Shown here: positions 34,897-44,719 of the stretch, piece by piece | Layout: each line of letters begins with the position of its first letter | How positions within the stretch are numbered: the stretch's first letter is position 1 | Assembly: GCA_030430575.1 (NCBI GenBank) | Contig: JAUIKF010000032.1 | Location: forward strand, 1-64,000 | Direction: 5' to 3' | Origin: Bacteroidia bacterium | GTDB lineage: Bacteria > Bacteroidota > Bacteroidia > J057 | Length of the DNA stretch: 64,000 nt | Notes under the pieces: generated by a model | What the model was told of the DNA's origin: nothing | What the model saw: only the letters and a program-made list of their open reading frames with translations | The model's database searches: none | Program-made: the position numbers and the translations under genes

Positions 34897-36312
34897 CTAG
34901 CAATTACAATTAGGGTCACACCCACAATCTCCACAACAGTCTCCGCAGTCCCCACAACCACCACCACCCCCACAACTACCACCTCCGCCGCCACCAGAAG
35001 ATATGGCTATTAACGTTGCGAGGGTAAGGACGCCAACCACGCCGATCAGTGCCCATGCCCACCACTTGAGGCCACCGTCTTTCTTGCGGGCCTTGCGCTC
35101 GGCGCGCTGAAGGCGCCGCTTCATCCGCCTTTGCTGGCGGTCCAGCTTTCTGAGCAGACGCTCACGGTTTTTGGAAATACCCTTGGCGAGGAGGTACATG
35201 CCGATCGGCGCACCGATGAGTGCCCCTATCATGGCATAGTCAAGCGTAAAGCCACTACCCGCGCCATATTCTGCGGCAGCAAATAGTTGCTGGTGAAATA
35301 TCACGAACAGTAGGGCGATATAGCTAGCGGCAAATCGGGCAGGCCTGAGCGGGTCGGTCCATGCCCCGATATGTTGTTGAATGCGGCCTACGGTTCGAGC
35401 GATGGTCGGCACGGTGGCCTTTTCGATGCCGCTTTGTGGCGTGCAGACATGGGGTGATTCTCCTAAGGTAGCAGCCAGATTGAGCATGAGTCGAGAGATC
35501 AAAGAAGCTTTGATATCTGCCGCTACAGGTGCTTGCTGAATCATGCCTTCGATAGCTTTCGCTTTCTCCCATAGCCAGTCGCTGGCGGCTTGTTTTTGGG
35601 TTTCTAGGGGAATGGATGGATGGATTAGCAATGGGTTAAATGCCGCTTCCAGCTCGTCTTTTTCTATATCTTTCCAAGCGTCTAAACCATAGATCAATTC
35701 CCCGAAGGCATAGCCCAACTCGTAGACCGTGTCCCGCCAGGCGGGCCTTTCGATAGCTTCTACGCCTTTGGCGAAGAGGTAGCCTGTGATCGCGGCAGAT
35801 GGCTCAGCATGCCAATCCAGTAAGGCTTGAGGATTGTCTGTGGTAGGCGCAAGGGTCTCGCGGTGAGCGTCTGCGGCTTGGTGCTCTAGGAGCACCTGGG
35901 GGTCTATATTCCAGACCGCCATGCGGTCTTGGACGCGGGCCAGCGGCTTTTTGAGAAATCGCTGCGCCATTTTCCATACGAATTGTACGTCGTCCTGCGC
36001 ATTGTCCCGCACCTTTAATTCCACCAAAATTAGGTTCATATCAGCCGCGTATTGCAGACTGAGGGGCAAGGCATCTGCCGCTGGCATGGAAAAGCAATTG
36101 TGCGCATATAATTTCTCGTCCCATTGCTCCGTATCCGCTTCCTGAATCACACTGAGAATTTCTGCCAAAAATACGCTGTCAAAATTGAGTAGCATGCGAC
36201 TTCGCTGGCCGTAGAGTCTGCCGATAGATTTGCATGTTCCACAATAATGGAGGCGGTACCAGTCTGGCTGTCCTGCCTTCAGGCAACCTGTATTTTTCAT
36301 CAATCCAAACAT
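34897..36312 (-). CDS. DUF5685 family membrane protein with Gly/Cys-rich tail
   Basis: A 471-residue protein. The N-terminal MFGLMKNTG and RLHYCGTCKSIGRLYG carry the paired Cys typical of DUF5685 proteins, followed by an all-helical body (about 40-300). Two hydrophobic segments follow (about 315-365), then a basic coiled stretch (RKLDRQQRRMKRRLQRAE), a third membrane helix (WAWALIGVVGVLTLATLI), and a C-terminal tail of Gly runs and CGDCGDCCGDCGCDPNCNC. The tail carries ten Cys in about 30 residues, consistent with metal binding or a precursor-like segment. The function is not established for this family. Confidence 0.75.
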   Translation of the reverse strand: MFGLMKNTGCLKAGQPDWYRLHYCGTCKSIGRLYGQRSRMLLNFDSVFLAEILSVIQEADTEQWDEKLYAHNCFSMPAADALPLSLQYAADMNLILVELKVRDNAQDDVQFVWKMAQRFLKKPLARVQDRMAVWNIDPQVLLEHQAADAHRETLAPTTDNPQALLDWHAEPSAAITGYLFAKGVEAIERPAWRDTVYELGYAFGELIYGLDAWKDIEKDELEAAFNPLLIHPSIPLETQKQAASDWLWEKAKAIEGMIQQAPVAADIKASLISRLMLNLAATLGESPHVCTPQSGIEKATVPTIARTVGRIQQHIGAWTDPLRPARFAASYIALLFVIFHQQLFAAAEYGAGSGFTLDYAMIGALIGAPIGMYLLAKGISKNRERLLRKLDRQQRRMKRRLQRAERKARKKDGGLKWWAWALIGVVGVLTLATLIAISSGGGGGGSCGGGGGCGDCGDCCGDCGCDPNCNC

Positions 36313-36428
36313 GGGAATTATTGATTATTGGTTGAGTAATTATTGATCGATTAACTCTTTGAAGGGTAATCCTTCTTCAATTTATCAATTTCCTTCGCTA
36401 TTCCTATCATTTTGCTGTATCTTAAAAC

Positions 36429-36914
36429 ATGAATCCATCCCTTCTATTCCTCCTAATAATCGCCTGCATAGCTCCTTCTGAAAATGCCCAAAGACCTTCG
36501 GTCCATGCGCCAATCCCTGAATCAGAATTCCTACAGGTCAAAATAAAATTCGGTACGAAAGGAGTTTATAAACGGGCAAAAATCACCGTGTCAAGAAGAG
36601 AAGGGGTGAAGGAAGTGATATATTTTCATCCGATACAAAAGGCCGAATTAATTTCAAATTCACATTTTTCTTGGCAAAATGATCACTTCTTGTTTCACTG
36701 TGAACCCAAGAAGGTGACGTATTATATTGGTTGTAGATTCCCTCGGAAGTATTTGAAACGAAAACACACTTTTGTTTTTCTCTTCCAGCCTGAGGACGAT
36801 TGCCAGTATCAGGCGTATTATTATGTAGGGGAAAAGGTCTATCAATTATCGGTTCCGTTGACAGCGGAAAATAGGCAAAAGGCGGAGCCTGATTATGTGG
36901 TGGAGGTGATTTAG
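36429..36914 (+). CDS. Hypothetical secreted protein
   Basis: A 161-residue protein with a short signal peptide (LLFLLIIACIAPSENAQ). The mature part is basic and beta-rich (YKRAKITVSRREGVKEVIYFHPI, YYIGCRFPRKYLKRKHTFVFLF) and contains three Cys. No family was recognised. It is divergent from the DUF5685 gene with 116 bp between starts. Confidence 0.6.
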   Translation: MNPSLLFLLIIACIAPSENAQRPSVHAPIPESEFLQVKIKFGTKGVYKRAKITVSRREGVKEVIYFHPIQKAELISNSHFSWQNDHFLFHCEPKKVTYYIGCRFPRKYLKRKHTFVFLFQPEDDCQYQAYYYVGEKVYQLSVPLTAENRQKAEPDYVVEVI

Positions 36915-36969
36915 CTGTATATATGAGTCATCCCGAATTCCCAGGAATTTTTGTAATCCATTAAACGCC

Positions 36970-38256
36970 TTATCCCTTATATTTCTCCCCCCACAATTGA
37001 TCCAAAAACTGTTTAAGCTTCGCTTCTGACCCTATCGCCTTCGGCTGATAGAAGGTGGTGCCAGAGAGACCCTCAGGCAGGTATTCTTGGTTGCCTTCGG
37101 CCCCTTCATAGTTGTGGGAGTATTTATAATTTTTGCCATAGCCCATGCCTTTCATGAGGCGGGTAGGCGCATTGCGCAGGTGCAGGGGTACGGGACGCGG
37201 GACGTCGTCCGAGACGAGCTTCATGGCTTTATTGATAGCTGCGTAGGCAGCATTGCTCTTGGGGGAGCTGGCGAGGTAGGTAGTTGCCTGAGCGAGGATG
37301 ATTCGGGCTTCGGGCATGCCGATGACATTGATGGCTTGGAAGCAATTATTAGCCATGAGGAGGGCATTCGGATTGGCATTGCCAATGTCCTCGGAGGCGA
37401 GGATGATGAGGCGTCGCGCAATGAATTTGATGTCTTCGCCGCCATCCAGCATGCGCGCTAGCCAGTAGATGGCAGCATTGGCGTCGCTGCCTCGCACCGA
37501 TTTGATGAAAGCACTGATGATGTCATAGTGCTGTTCGCCAGTCTTGTCGTAGAGGGCGACATGCTCTTGGGCGGAAGCCATGATGGCTTCGTCTGTCACG
37601 ACGATCTTTTCCGATTGTTCGCTAGCCGCTACAAAAATTTCTATCAAACTCAAGCTTTTGCGCGCATCCCCTCCTGCAATGCGGTAGATCGCTCCTGTTT
37701 CCTTGAGTTCTATGTCCAGTTCTTTCAGGACTTTGTCTTCCTTGATGGCATATTCAAGCAATTCTTGGACTTCTTCTGGCCCCAATGCCTCCAGCTTGTA
37801 CACTTGACTCCTCGACAGCAAGGCTGCGTTCACTTCAAAAGACGGATTCTCCGTCGTGGCACCGATCAAGGTCACTAGGCCGCGCTCGACAGCGCCTAGG
37901 AGAGAGTCTTGCTGAGACTTGTTGAAGCGATGGATCTCATCGATAAAGAGGATGGTGCCTGGGAAGCGCTTGGCGTGTTCCAAGACTTGGCGGACGTCCT
38001 TGACGCCGGCGGCGACAGCGCTGAGCTGCTTGAAGGGCCGATCGGCATGCTGCGCCAGAATCTGGGCAAGTGTCGTTTTGCCAATGCCTGGCGGGCCCCA
38101 GAAGATTAAGGAAGGGATGCGTTGACTCCGCACCATCTGCATGAAAGGGCTGCCTTCGTGAAGCAAGTGCTTTTGGCCTATGACCTGATCGATGGTTTTG
38201 GGCCGGATGCGCTCCGCCAAGGGAGGCAGGTGGGCATGTTGGTGAAATAGATCCAT
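36970..38256 (-). CDS. rarA: Replication-associated recombination protein RarA (MgsA)
   Basis: A 428-residue AAA+ ATPase of the RarA/MgsA/WRNIP1 family, which acts at stalled replication forks with SSB. Walker A GPPGIGKT is at residues 54-61, Walker B FIDEIHRF near 103-110, and sensor [12 protein letters not shown] follows. The C-terminal oligomerisation and tetramerisation region is complete ([29 protein letters not shown]). Length is normal. It is a single gene convergent with a small secreted protein gene. Confidence 0.95.
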   Translation of the reverse strand: MDLFHQHAHLPPLAERIRPKTIDQVIGQKHLLHEGSPFMQMVRSQRIPSLIFWGPPGIGKTTLAQILAQHADRPFKQLSAVAAGVKDVRQVLEHAKRFPGTILFIDEIHRFNKSQQDSLLGAVERGLVTLIGATTENPSFEVNAALLSRSQVYKLEALGPEEVQELLEYAIKEDKVLKELDIELKETGAIYRIAGGDARKSLSLIEIFVAASEQSEKIVVTDEAIMASAQEHVALYDKTGEQHYDIISAFIKSVRGSDANAAIYWLARMLDGGEDIKFIARRLIILASEDIGNANPNALLMANNCFQAINVIGMPEARIILAQATTYLASSPKSNAAYAAINKAMKLVSDDVPRPVPLHLRNAPTRLMKGMGYGKNYKYSHNYEGAEGNQEYLPEGLSGTTFYQPKAIGSEAKLKQFLDQLWGEKYKG

Positions 38257-38344
38257 GAATGATTACTTGAAGCCTTTTCCTTCAACAGGCATTCAAAATT
38301 GGTTCATTGAGATATTTAGTGGAATGATCACTTTATCCTTAACA

Positions 38345-38417
38345 TCCACCACGGATTACACAGATTTACACGGATTAAAGAAGAAAATCTGTGGGAATCT
38401 GGGTAATCTGTGGTTTT
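38345..38417. repeat. Intergenic repeat with CACGGATTACACAGATT-type arms
   Basis: ACCACGGATTACACAGATT on the left pairs with the right-hand AATCTGGGTAATCTGTGGT, with an inner CAGATTT / AAATCTG pair. The CGGATTACACAGATT/ACACGGATT words belong to a repeat type widely scattered in bacterial genomes. It lies between rarA and the beta-barrel gene (both minus strand). Confidence 0.6.
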
Positions 38418-38424
38418 TCTCCTC

Positions 38425-39309
38425 TTATTCCTCTCCTCCAAAGAAATACGCCAACACCAGAGAGCCACTGAGATGGGCATCTAGGGTCTCGGATAAGGCT
38501 AGGGTCTCTGGCAAAGTATTGTCATTCTTCCATTCTTGACCATCAAGGAGATCGTCTCGGGTATACGTGTATCGTCCTTCCAGGCCCACCGCCCAGTGGT
38601 CGGAAAGCTTTATGCGAAAGCCAGTACCCACCATGAAAGTAGAGATAATGGCATAGTCGCCGATGCCTGTTTTATTGATTACATCTTGATCGATATAAGT
38701 TTCATAAGTATCGTCGCGCATGTCTATCAGGGCAGCTCGAATCGCATCTGAGCCAGTAACCTCTATATTGGCATAATCATAAATTTGATTGTTCTCATCA
38801 AGAGCGTTGATCCATGAAGCATATAGCATGGTACCCAAGCCGCCAAAGACATACAGGTCCCATGTGTCATTTCCTGAAGGGGAGAACAGGCGGTTCAGGT
38901 TGACTTTTAACTGGATGGAAGCGTCAAAATACTCCATGCTATAGTTGTGATAGACGGCTGGATTCAGCGTGTCATACGCCACCAAAAATTCACTGCGATC
39001 GGGCGTACCATTCAAGGCTTTATTGTACTTTATCCCCGTAGAGACTTCTGTATCCAGGCCTTGACTCTTGCCATTGTGGAGCTGTAGGCGAAAGTCAATC
39101 ACCCGAGAGACCTGTTTCTGAAGAGAAAGGCCCACTTGGTAGCTGTTTGATATATCAGGGGCGACATCGCCACGCACGGCACTCGTACCTAGTTTTAGGC
39201 CCAAAGACCATCGCAGGGGAGTCGTTTTTTCCACTCCATAATACCCTACTTGGGCAGAAAGGGAAAGGGTACCAACGAGACATAATGATAAAAGAAGAGC
39301 GCGCATCAT
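38425..39309 (-). CDS. Outer-membrane beta-barrel protein
   Basis: A 294-residue exported protein with a signal peptide (MMRALLLSLCLVGTLSLSAQ) and a mature part of amphipathic strands (WSLGLKLGTSAVRGD, YQVGLSLQKQVSRVIDFRLQL, HWAVGLEGRYTYT) ending in GSLVLAYFFGGEE. The layout resembles Bacteroidota outer-membrane beta-barrel proteins of the porin/OmpA-barrel type. The ligand is unknown. The murI stop is 30 bp from its start, so it is likely the last gene in a murI unit. Confidence 0.75.
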   Translation of the reverse strand: MMRALLLSLCLVGTLSLSAQVGYYGVEKTTPLRWSLGLKLGTSAVRGDVAPDISNSYQVGLSLQKQVSRVIDFRLQLHNGKSQGLDTEVSTGIKYNKALNGTPDRSEFLVAYDTLNPAVYHNYSMEYFDASIQLKVNLNRLFSPSGNDTWDLYVFGGLGTMLYASWINALDENNQIYDYANIEVTGSDAIRAALIDMRDDTYETYIDQDVINKTGIGDYAIISTFMVGTGFRIKLSDHWAVGLEGRYTYTRDDLLDGQEWKNDNTLPETLALSETLDAHLSGSLVLAYFFGGEE

Positions 39310-39339
39310 AGGGGGATTAGGAGTAAATGAAAATGAACA

Positions 39340-40161
39340 TCAAAATACCTCTTTTTTCTCAAATACCACTTCTCTTTCTAAAAACAGCTTAGCGGCTGCC
39401 TGAAAATGGATGGTATAATCAGATAAGAAATACTGATAGTGAGCTTTGGACCTTTGGGTTCTCAATAGGTCATTTTGGGTCAAACCAGCTTTTACCGCAT
39501 TTGCAACTGCTAAAGAGGAGTCAATAACAGTGATGGGATTCGGATAATTTGCCTCAAAATAAGCTGCTATTTGATTCTTTATCAAGGGATAATGGGTACA
39601 GCCCAATATCAGCGTATCTATGTCAAAAAAGCCTGTGTCAGACATATAGGCGTCTATGACATCTTGACTCACTGCATTATGCAGCCAGCCTTCTTCGATC
39701 ATAGGTACCAGGAGGGGAGTTGCCTTCTCGACGATGTGTGCCCCCGACAAGGCAAACGACAATTGGGTCCGATAGACATGGGAGTGAACGGTGGTTTTGG
39801 TCCCAATAATGCCGATCCGGTTGTTACGAGAATGGCGTGCCGCTTCTGACACTGCGGGACTGATGACATCGAAGACAGGGACCTCGCCAGCGACGGCGGC
39901 GACGGCTTGTGCTGCAGCAGCAGAAGCGGTATTACAAGCAATCACAATGGCCTTGACGGGCTGTGACAGGAGAAAGCGGGTAATGGCCAGGGCAAAGCTC
40001 TGAACGAGTTCTGGCGACTTGTCGCCATAGGGGAGGTGGGCCGTATCGCCAAAGTAAATCAGGTCCTCCTCAGGCAGCAGGGCTTGCATTGCCTTCACGA
40101 TGGTCAAGCCACCAAGGCCTGAATCGAAGATGCCGATAGGGAGGTCTTTGGAGAGCGCCAT
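39340..40161 (-). CDS. murI: Glutamate racemase
   Basis: A 273-residue cytoplasmic glutamate racemase, which supplies D-glutamate for peptidoglycan. Motifs are GIFDSGLGGLT (residues 10-20), YFGDTAHLPYG, the first catalytic Cys76 in IACNTASA, and the second Cys in LILGCTHYPLI near residue 188. Length is usual. It follows the ompH/bamA/uppS cluster, an arrangement common in Bacteroidota, though a long inverted repeat and about 130 bp separate it. Confidence 0.95.
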   Translation of the reverse strand: MALSKDLPIGIFDSGLGGLTIVKAMQALLPEEDLIYFGDTAHLPYGDKSPELVQSFALAITRFLLSQPVKAIVIACNTASAAAAQAVAAVAGEVPVFDVISPAVSEAARHSRNNRIGIIGTKTTVHSHVYRTQLSFALSGAHIVEKATPLLVPMIEEGWLHNAVSQDVIDAYMSDTGFFDIDTLILGCTHYPLIKNQIAAYFEANYPNPITVIDSSLAVANAVKAGLTQNDLLRTQRSKAHYQYFLSDYTIHFQAAAKLFLEREVVFEKKEVF

Positions 40162-40190
40162 GTATTAGCGAAAAAAATAAGAGAAAGAAA

Positions 40191-40266
40191 AAACCATATA
40201 AGGCATTTAAGGGCATATAAGGTAAAATAGACTTCCTTATATGTACTTATATTCCTTATATGGTTT
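40191..40266. terminator. Inverted repeat between ompH3 and murI
   Basis: Outer arms AAACCATATAAGG (40191-40203) and CCTTATATGGTTT (40254-40266) are perfectly complementary, and an inner pair GGGCATATAAGG / CCTTATATGTAC is nearly so. It lies past the stop codon of the third ompH gene on the same strand as murI, so it may reduce read-through. It is AT-rich and may equally be a dispersed repeat. Confidence 0.5.
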
Positions 40267-40291
40267 AATAGAAAAAGAAAAACGACCCGTT

Positions 40292-40876
40292 TTACTTCCC
40301 TGCTTCTTCAGGAACTTTGATGCCCAATTTGACCATGATCTCCTTGGTGACATTGCGCTCATCTGGCCCATATAGGACGATAGATACGCCTGCTCCGTCT
40401 ACCATGTTCAGGATATAGTCATAGCCTTTTTCTGTAGCAACTTCTTTGATTTTTGCTTCTAGCTTTTCTGTGATGGGAGCCATCAGATCGGCTTGCTTTT
40501 TGGCGAGCTTCTGCTCTGCTTTGGCCGTCTCTTGTTTGATTTCCTCATCGAGTTTTCTGAGTTCTGTTTCCATCGCTTTCAACTCATCTTCCATCGCCTT
40601 CAGTTCCGCTTCCGTTTTGGAGGCCTGAGCCGCTTCATATGCTTCTACTTTCGCTACATATGTCTTGTATTTCTCTTGCGCATAGAGCTGCTTCGATTCC
40701 AATTGCTTAGCCAATTGTTTTTGGTACGTCTGAAGCGACTGCTGCATAGACTTAGTCTCTGGCATATTGGCCAAAACCATTTCAATATTGGCGTGTCCAA
40801 GCTTGCTTTGCGCAAAGGCCGAGAAAACACAGGCCAAAGTGAAGATGCTTATTAGTATGATGTTCTTTAATTTCAT
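40292..40876 (-). CDS. OmpH/Skp-family periplasmic chaperone, third copy
   Basis: A 194-residue Skp-like protein. The start at 40876 (MKLKNIILISIF) gives a normal signal peptide and matches the start of the neighbouring paralogue MKLKTLVLAG; an ATG 30 nt upstream adds an implausible prefix. The mature part begins KLGHANIEMVLANMPETKSM and has a long charged coiled-coil (EAAQASKTEAELKAMEDELK), then a conserved C-terminal YDYILNMVDGAGVSIVLYG. Skp proteins hold unfolded outer-membrane proteins for BamA, whose gene lies in the same cluster. Confidence 0.88.
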   Translation of the reverse strand: MKLKNIILISIFTLACVFSAFAQSKLGHANIEMVLANMPETKSMQQSLQTYQKQLAKQLESKQLYAQEKYKTYVAKVEAYEAAQASKTEAELKAMEDELKAMETELRKLDEEIKQETAKAEQKLAKKQADLMAPITEKLEAKIKEVATEKGYDYILNMVDGAGVSIVLYGPDERNVTKEIMVKLGIKVPEEAGK

Positions 40877-40924
40877 TGTGCTATTTATTATCAATAATTT
40901 AGTCAATATAGTATACTTCCGTTA

Positions 40925-41482
40925 TTAATTTCCTCCAGTGTTATCTCCTTCTGATGACATATCTACGCCTAACTCTTTCAGTACCAATTCTGTGACATTA
41001 TTGCCTTCTGGTCCGTGGAGGATGATGGACATAGAGGTAGCGTCTACCATGTTGAGAATATAGGTATAACCACCATCTTTGGCGACTTTGTCGATCGCAG
41101 CTCTGACTTTGTCCAGTACAGGCTGGAGCATCTCTTGGCGACGAATCGCTATGGCACGCTCTGCATCTGCCGCACCTTTTTTGATCTCTTGATCCAGGTC
41201 TTGTAGGTTTTTGATCAAATCTCCCAATTGCTCATCAGTCTCTCCAGCTCCACGTCTCTCTTCGTATTCTGCTACTTTCGTCTCCGCATAATTTTGGGTC
41301 ACTTGGAGCTTGTCTCCTAGTTGTTTTTGGAGGGCAGCGAGATCTGTTCCGATCTTAGCGGTTTCTGGCATATAGCTCAGAATCAGTTCGAAATTGGCGA
41401 AGCCAACTTTGTCTTGAGCGGTGGCGCTAGCCACAATTCCTAGACAGAGTATGCCAGCCAGTACGAGTGTTTTTAGTTTCAT
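40925..41482 (-). CDS. OmpH/Skp-family periplasmic chaperone, second copy
   Basis: A 185-residue Skp-like protein with signal peptide VLAGILCLGIVASATAQ, mature start KVGFANFELILSYMPETAKI, charged coiled-coil and C-terminal YTYILNMVDATSMSIILHG. It closely resembles the third copy, 48 bp downstream, and appears to be a duplicate. The lengths and spacing suggest co-transcription with bamA. Confidence 0.9.
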   Translation of the reverse strand: MKLKTLVLAGILCLGIVASATAQDKVGFANFELILSYMPETAKIGTDLAALQKQLGDKLQVTQNYAETKVAEYEERRGAGETDEQLGDLIKNLQDLDQEIKKGAADAERAIAIRRQEMLQPVLDKVRAAIDKVAKDGGYTYILNMVDATSMSIILHGPEGNNVTELVLKELGVDMSSEGDNTGGN

Positions 41483-41614
41483 ATTGTCCTTAATTTGTTA
41501 TGGGTGCAAGCTACTAATTTTTCACAGCAAACGGGATGAATCCCTGTTTATTGCCATCGTGCCATTCATGTGGGCTTTCGGCAGGAAGTAACTGTTCCCG
41601 GCCTTTTTTCTCTA

Positions 41615-42184
41615 TCAACCTCCTGTACGGCCACTTGTCCCAGGTCGGCCAGGCGTTGAATTATTGTTTTTTTCATCTTCTATGCCCAATTCTTTCCGAA
41701 CCTCATCACTGAGGTCATAAGCAGGGTCTGTATAGAGCCATGTCACATCGCCAGCTTTGTCGTAGACCATGGCAAATTTTTTCTTCTGAGCCACGACCTT
41801 GACTGCGCGCATGATGCGGTCCTGGATCGGCTTGATCTTATTGGTCTGTAGTTGGAACAGGTCACCATTGTAGCCAAACTTGCTTTCGCGGTATTCTTTG
41901 GCATCGCGCTCTGCGTCGAAGATTTCTTGCTGCTTATCTTTCTTGGTATCTTCTGGAAGCAATACTTCCGAAGCGGTGTACTCTTTATACAAACGCTCTA
42001 TTTCGGCGTATTTCTTTTCGAGTTCATCTTGCCACTGCTGAGAAAATCGGTCGATTTCGGCTTGGGCTTCAGTATACTCTGGAAGTTTCTCCATGATCTC
42101 CTCGGAATCAATGTATCCGATCTTCTGTGCAAAGCTGGCAGTCGCCAGCATAGAAACGATAAGAATTGCCAGTAGCTTTTTCAT
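41615..42184 (-). CDS. OmpH/Skp-family periplasmic chaperone, first copy
   Basis: A 189-residue Skp-like protein with signal peptide LLAILIVSMLATASFAQ and mature start KIGYIDSEEIMEKLPEYTEA, the standard opening of Bacteroidota OmpH. The coiled-coil part ends with KKKFAMVYDKAGDVTWLYTD, followed by an acidic to Gly/Pro-rich tail (STPGRPGTSGRTGG). It lies 33 bp downstream of bamA and is more distant from the other two copies than they are from each other. Confidence 0.92.
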   Translation of the reverse strand: MKKLLAILIVSMLATASFAQKIGYIDSEEIMEKLPEYTEAQAEIDRFSQQWQDELEKKYAEIERLYKEYTASEVLLPEDTKKDKQQEIFDAERDAKEYRESKFGYNGDLFQLQTNKIKPIQDRIMRAVKVVAQKKKFAMVYDKAGDVTWLYTDPAYDLSDEVRKELGIEDEKNNNSTPGRPGTSGRTGG

Positions 42185-42217
42185 TCAATAATCTGTTAAT
42201 GTATCTATCAATAAGGC

Positions 42218-44719
42218 TTAAAATTGTTGCCCGATAATAAAGTGGAATTGACGTCCACCGATTGTTTCTCTGTTATCAAACCCATAGGCAAAGTCCAATC
42301 CAAGCAGGCCTACCATAGGTAGCATGACGCGTACCCCTGCTCCTAAGGAACGATTCACTTTGAAGGGGTTGTATTCGCGGAAGCTTGTATACCCATTTCC
42401 TGCTTCTGCAAATGCTTGTACCCATATTGGGGCACTTTGGTTTAGCGTGAGCGGGACACGGAGTTCCATTAGGTAGCGATTGTAGATGATATGTCCTTGC
42501 TGATTGTTGTTGATGGAGTTGTCATCATAGCCTCTCAATGGGATGATGTCTCGCCCATCTAAGCCCCAGGTGCCTACCAGACCTGCTCCTCCAATGAAGA
42601 AGCGCTCAAAGGGCGATACGCCAATGTCGTTATTGTATTTGCCCACAAATCCCGCTTCTACCTTTGTGTGCAAGACCACATTGCCAAAGAGCTTCCAGAA
42701 CCAGGCACTATTGAAACGCCACTTGTGGTATTCTAGCAAATTGAATTTCTTGGCAGGGTTTAGCTCGGAATAATCTTTTTTGGAAAAGAGAGAGTAGGGA
42801 GGTGTCGCTTCTACGGAGAGAGACATGATCGACCCACTTTTGGGGTAGATCGGTGCATCTACACTCGTTCTATCAAATGACTGTCTCAGGGTAATTACAT
42901 TAACAAAGGCCTGTGCCTCTGGCGTACCGTCTGCCCGAATAAAGCTATTGGAGAAAACAGTAGCAGGATTGGTCACATCAAAGTACTTGTAAGTAAGAGA
43001 CGTATTGGAACGGAAAAAGTCATCGGGAAATTTCATCCGGCGACCATAATCGAGGGATGCAGAGAAAATTCCGTTACGATAGTTACTGGCGGTATTTTGG
43101 AAAATGACATAAGAGGTGCTTACGCCCAGTGAGTTGGGCTTCTTGCCGCCGAGCCAAGGCTCTAGGAAAGAAAAGGAGAAATTTCGGTAGCCCACGCCAT
43201 TCATCTGCATGGCGATGCTGAGCTTCTGCCCGTCTCCTGAAGGAATAGGGCCAGCCCATTCACTCCTAGGCTTCAAGATCTTGCGCGCAGAGAAGTTGTT
43301 GAAGGCCAACTGGACAGTCCCTACAAATCCCCCTCCGACAACATTTCCTCTTGAATCGCGAATACGACCGCCCCAACCCCCTTGCAATTGCAACTGGTCT
43401 GACGGGCGCTCCTCGACTATATATTTGATGTCAACCGTTCCCGTCTGCATATTCGGAATCGGGAGGACATTGAGCGTTTCCTGGTTGAAATAGCCCAAAC
43501 TGAGAATCTCACGCTGGCTACGGATGATATCTGAACGGCTGAATTTCTTGCCAGGATAGGTGCGGAGCATACGCAGGATGACGTAGTCACTGGTCTTGGT
43601 ATTGCCCTCCACGATAATCTTGCGGATCGTGGCCTGAGGCCCTTCTATGATGCGAATCTCAAGGTCTATCGAATCATCTTGAACCGCGACTTCGACGGGG
43701 TCTACCTGGAAAAAGAGGTAGCCGTCATCCATATAAAGCGAACTCACATCTCCGCCGTTGGGGTCGCCAGAGAGTCGCGCATTCAATTTTGTGGCGCTAT
43801 ACGTATCCCCTTTTCCAAGGCCAAGGATTCTCGCCAGTGTTTCCGAATTGTATTTGTAATTACCTACCCAGTCGATGTTACGGTAGTAGTATTTTTGTCC
43901 TTCATACACGGTCATCTCCAGATTGACCGTCTTCTCATCATGAAGGTATACTGTGTCGGATTCAATGGTGGCGTCGCGATAGCCTGCATCATTATATGAC
44001 TGGACGAGGAGGCCTTTGGCTTCCTTGAATTTTTTAGGAACATATTTGGACCTGTTCCAAAAACGCCATTTTTTCTTTTCCTTGACGCCTTTGAGTTTGC
44101 GCTTGATCTTATTGGAGGCAAAGGCAGCATTGCCTTTGATGCCGATCTTATTGATCTTGATACGTTTGCCTTTATTGACCCTAATCTCAACTGTTACCCC
44201 ATTTTTGAGGACGGCATCGGGTAGAGAGGTAATTTCTACTGAGGTGCTAAAAAAGCCTTTTTCCACATAATAATTGCGGATAACACGCTTGGCAGCTGTG
44301 ACCTTAGCTTCTGTCAGGATAGAACCCCTAATAAAGTTGATTTTTTCGCGTAGATCATCTGCCTGAGTTTTGGAGATTCCCAAGAAAGAGAATTTGGAAA
44401 TTCGAGGACGCTCCGTGACGATAATGGTCAGGAAAATTTTATCACCGATGATATTATCCTGTCGGATGCGCACATCAGAAAAGATACTTTCCTTCCATAG
44501 GCGCTTGATCGCATTGGAGAGGTTGGATCCGGGAATCCGCACTTGTTCGCCCACCATAAGCCCACTCAGGTTGATGACAGCATTCTTGTCACTGTATTTG
44601 GCGCCTTCCACTTCAAGGCCCGAAAGAATATAGACTTTCGGCTCCGAGACAGGGTTTTGTGCTTGCTGAAGAAGAGGGAGGCATGTTACAGCCAATAAAA
44701 GAATCAGAAGCTTTTTCAT
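42218..44719 (-). CDS. bamA: Outer membrane protein assembly factor BamA
   Basis: An 833-residue Omp85 protein. A signal peptide is followed by POTRA domains (about residues 25-450; YILSGLEVEGAKYSDKNAV, GNAAFASNKIKRKLKG, RKIIVEGNTKTSDYVILRML) and a beta-barrel of about 370 residues ending in FHFIIGQQF with a C-terminal Phe. It inserts outer-membrane proteins; in this phylum it serves with Skp-like chaperones encoded directly downstream. The start overlaps the uppS stop by 4 nt (ATGA), so the two are translationally coupled. Confidence 0.96.
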   Translation of the reverse strand: MKKLLILLLAVTCLPLLQQAQNPVSEPKVYILSGLEVEGAKYSDKNAVINLSGLMVGEQVRIPGSNLSNAIKRLWKESIFSDVRIRQDNIIGDKIFLTIIVTERPRISKFSFLGISKTQADDLREKINFIRGSILTEAKVTAAKRVIRNYYVEKGFFSTSVEITSLPDAVLKNGVTVEIRVNKGKRIKINKIGIKGNAAFASNKIKRKLKGVKEKKKWRFWNRSKYVPKKFKEAKGLLVQSYNDAGYRDATIESDTVYLHDEKTVNLEMTVYEGQKYYYRNIDWVGNYKYNSETLARILGLGKGDTYSATKLNARLSGDPNGGDVSSLYMDDGYLFFQVDPVEVAVQDDSIDLEIRIIEGPQATIRKIIVEGNTKTSDYVILRMLRTYPGKKFSRSDIIRSQREILSLGYFNQETLNVLPIPNMQTGTVDIKYIVEERPSDQLQLQGGWGGRIRDSRGNVVGGGFVGTVQLAFNNFSARKILKPRSEWAGPIPSGDGQKLSIAMQMNGVGYRNFSFSFLEPWLGGKKPNSLGVSTSYVIFQNTASNYRNGIFSASLDYGRRMKFPDDFFRSNTSLTYKYFDVTNPATVFSNSFIRADGTPEAQAFVNVITLRQSFDRTSVDAPIYPKSGSIMSLSVEATPPYSLFSKKDYSELNPAKKFNLLEYHKWRFNSAWFWKLFGNVVLHTKVEAGFVGKYNNDIGVSPFERFFIGGAGLVGTWGLDGRDIIPLRGYDDNSINNNQQGHIIYNRYLMELRVPLTLNQSAPIWVQAFAEAGNGYTSFREYNPFKVNRSLGAGVRVMLPMVGLLGLDFAYGFDNRETIGGRQFHFIIGQQF

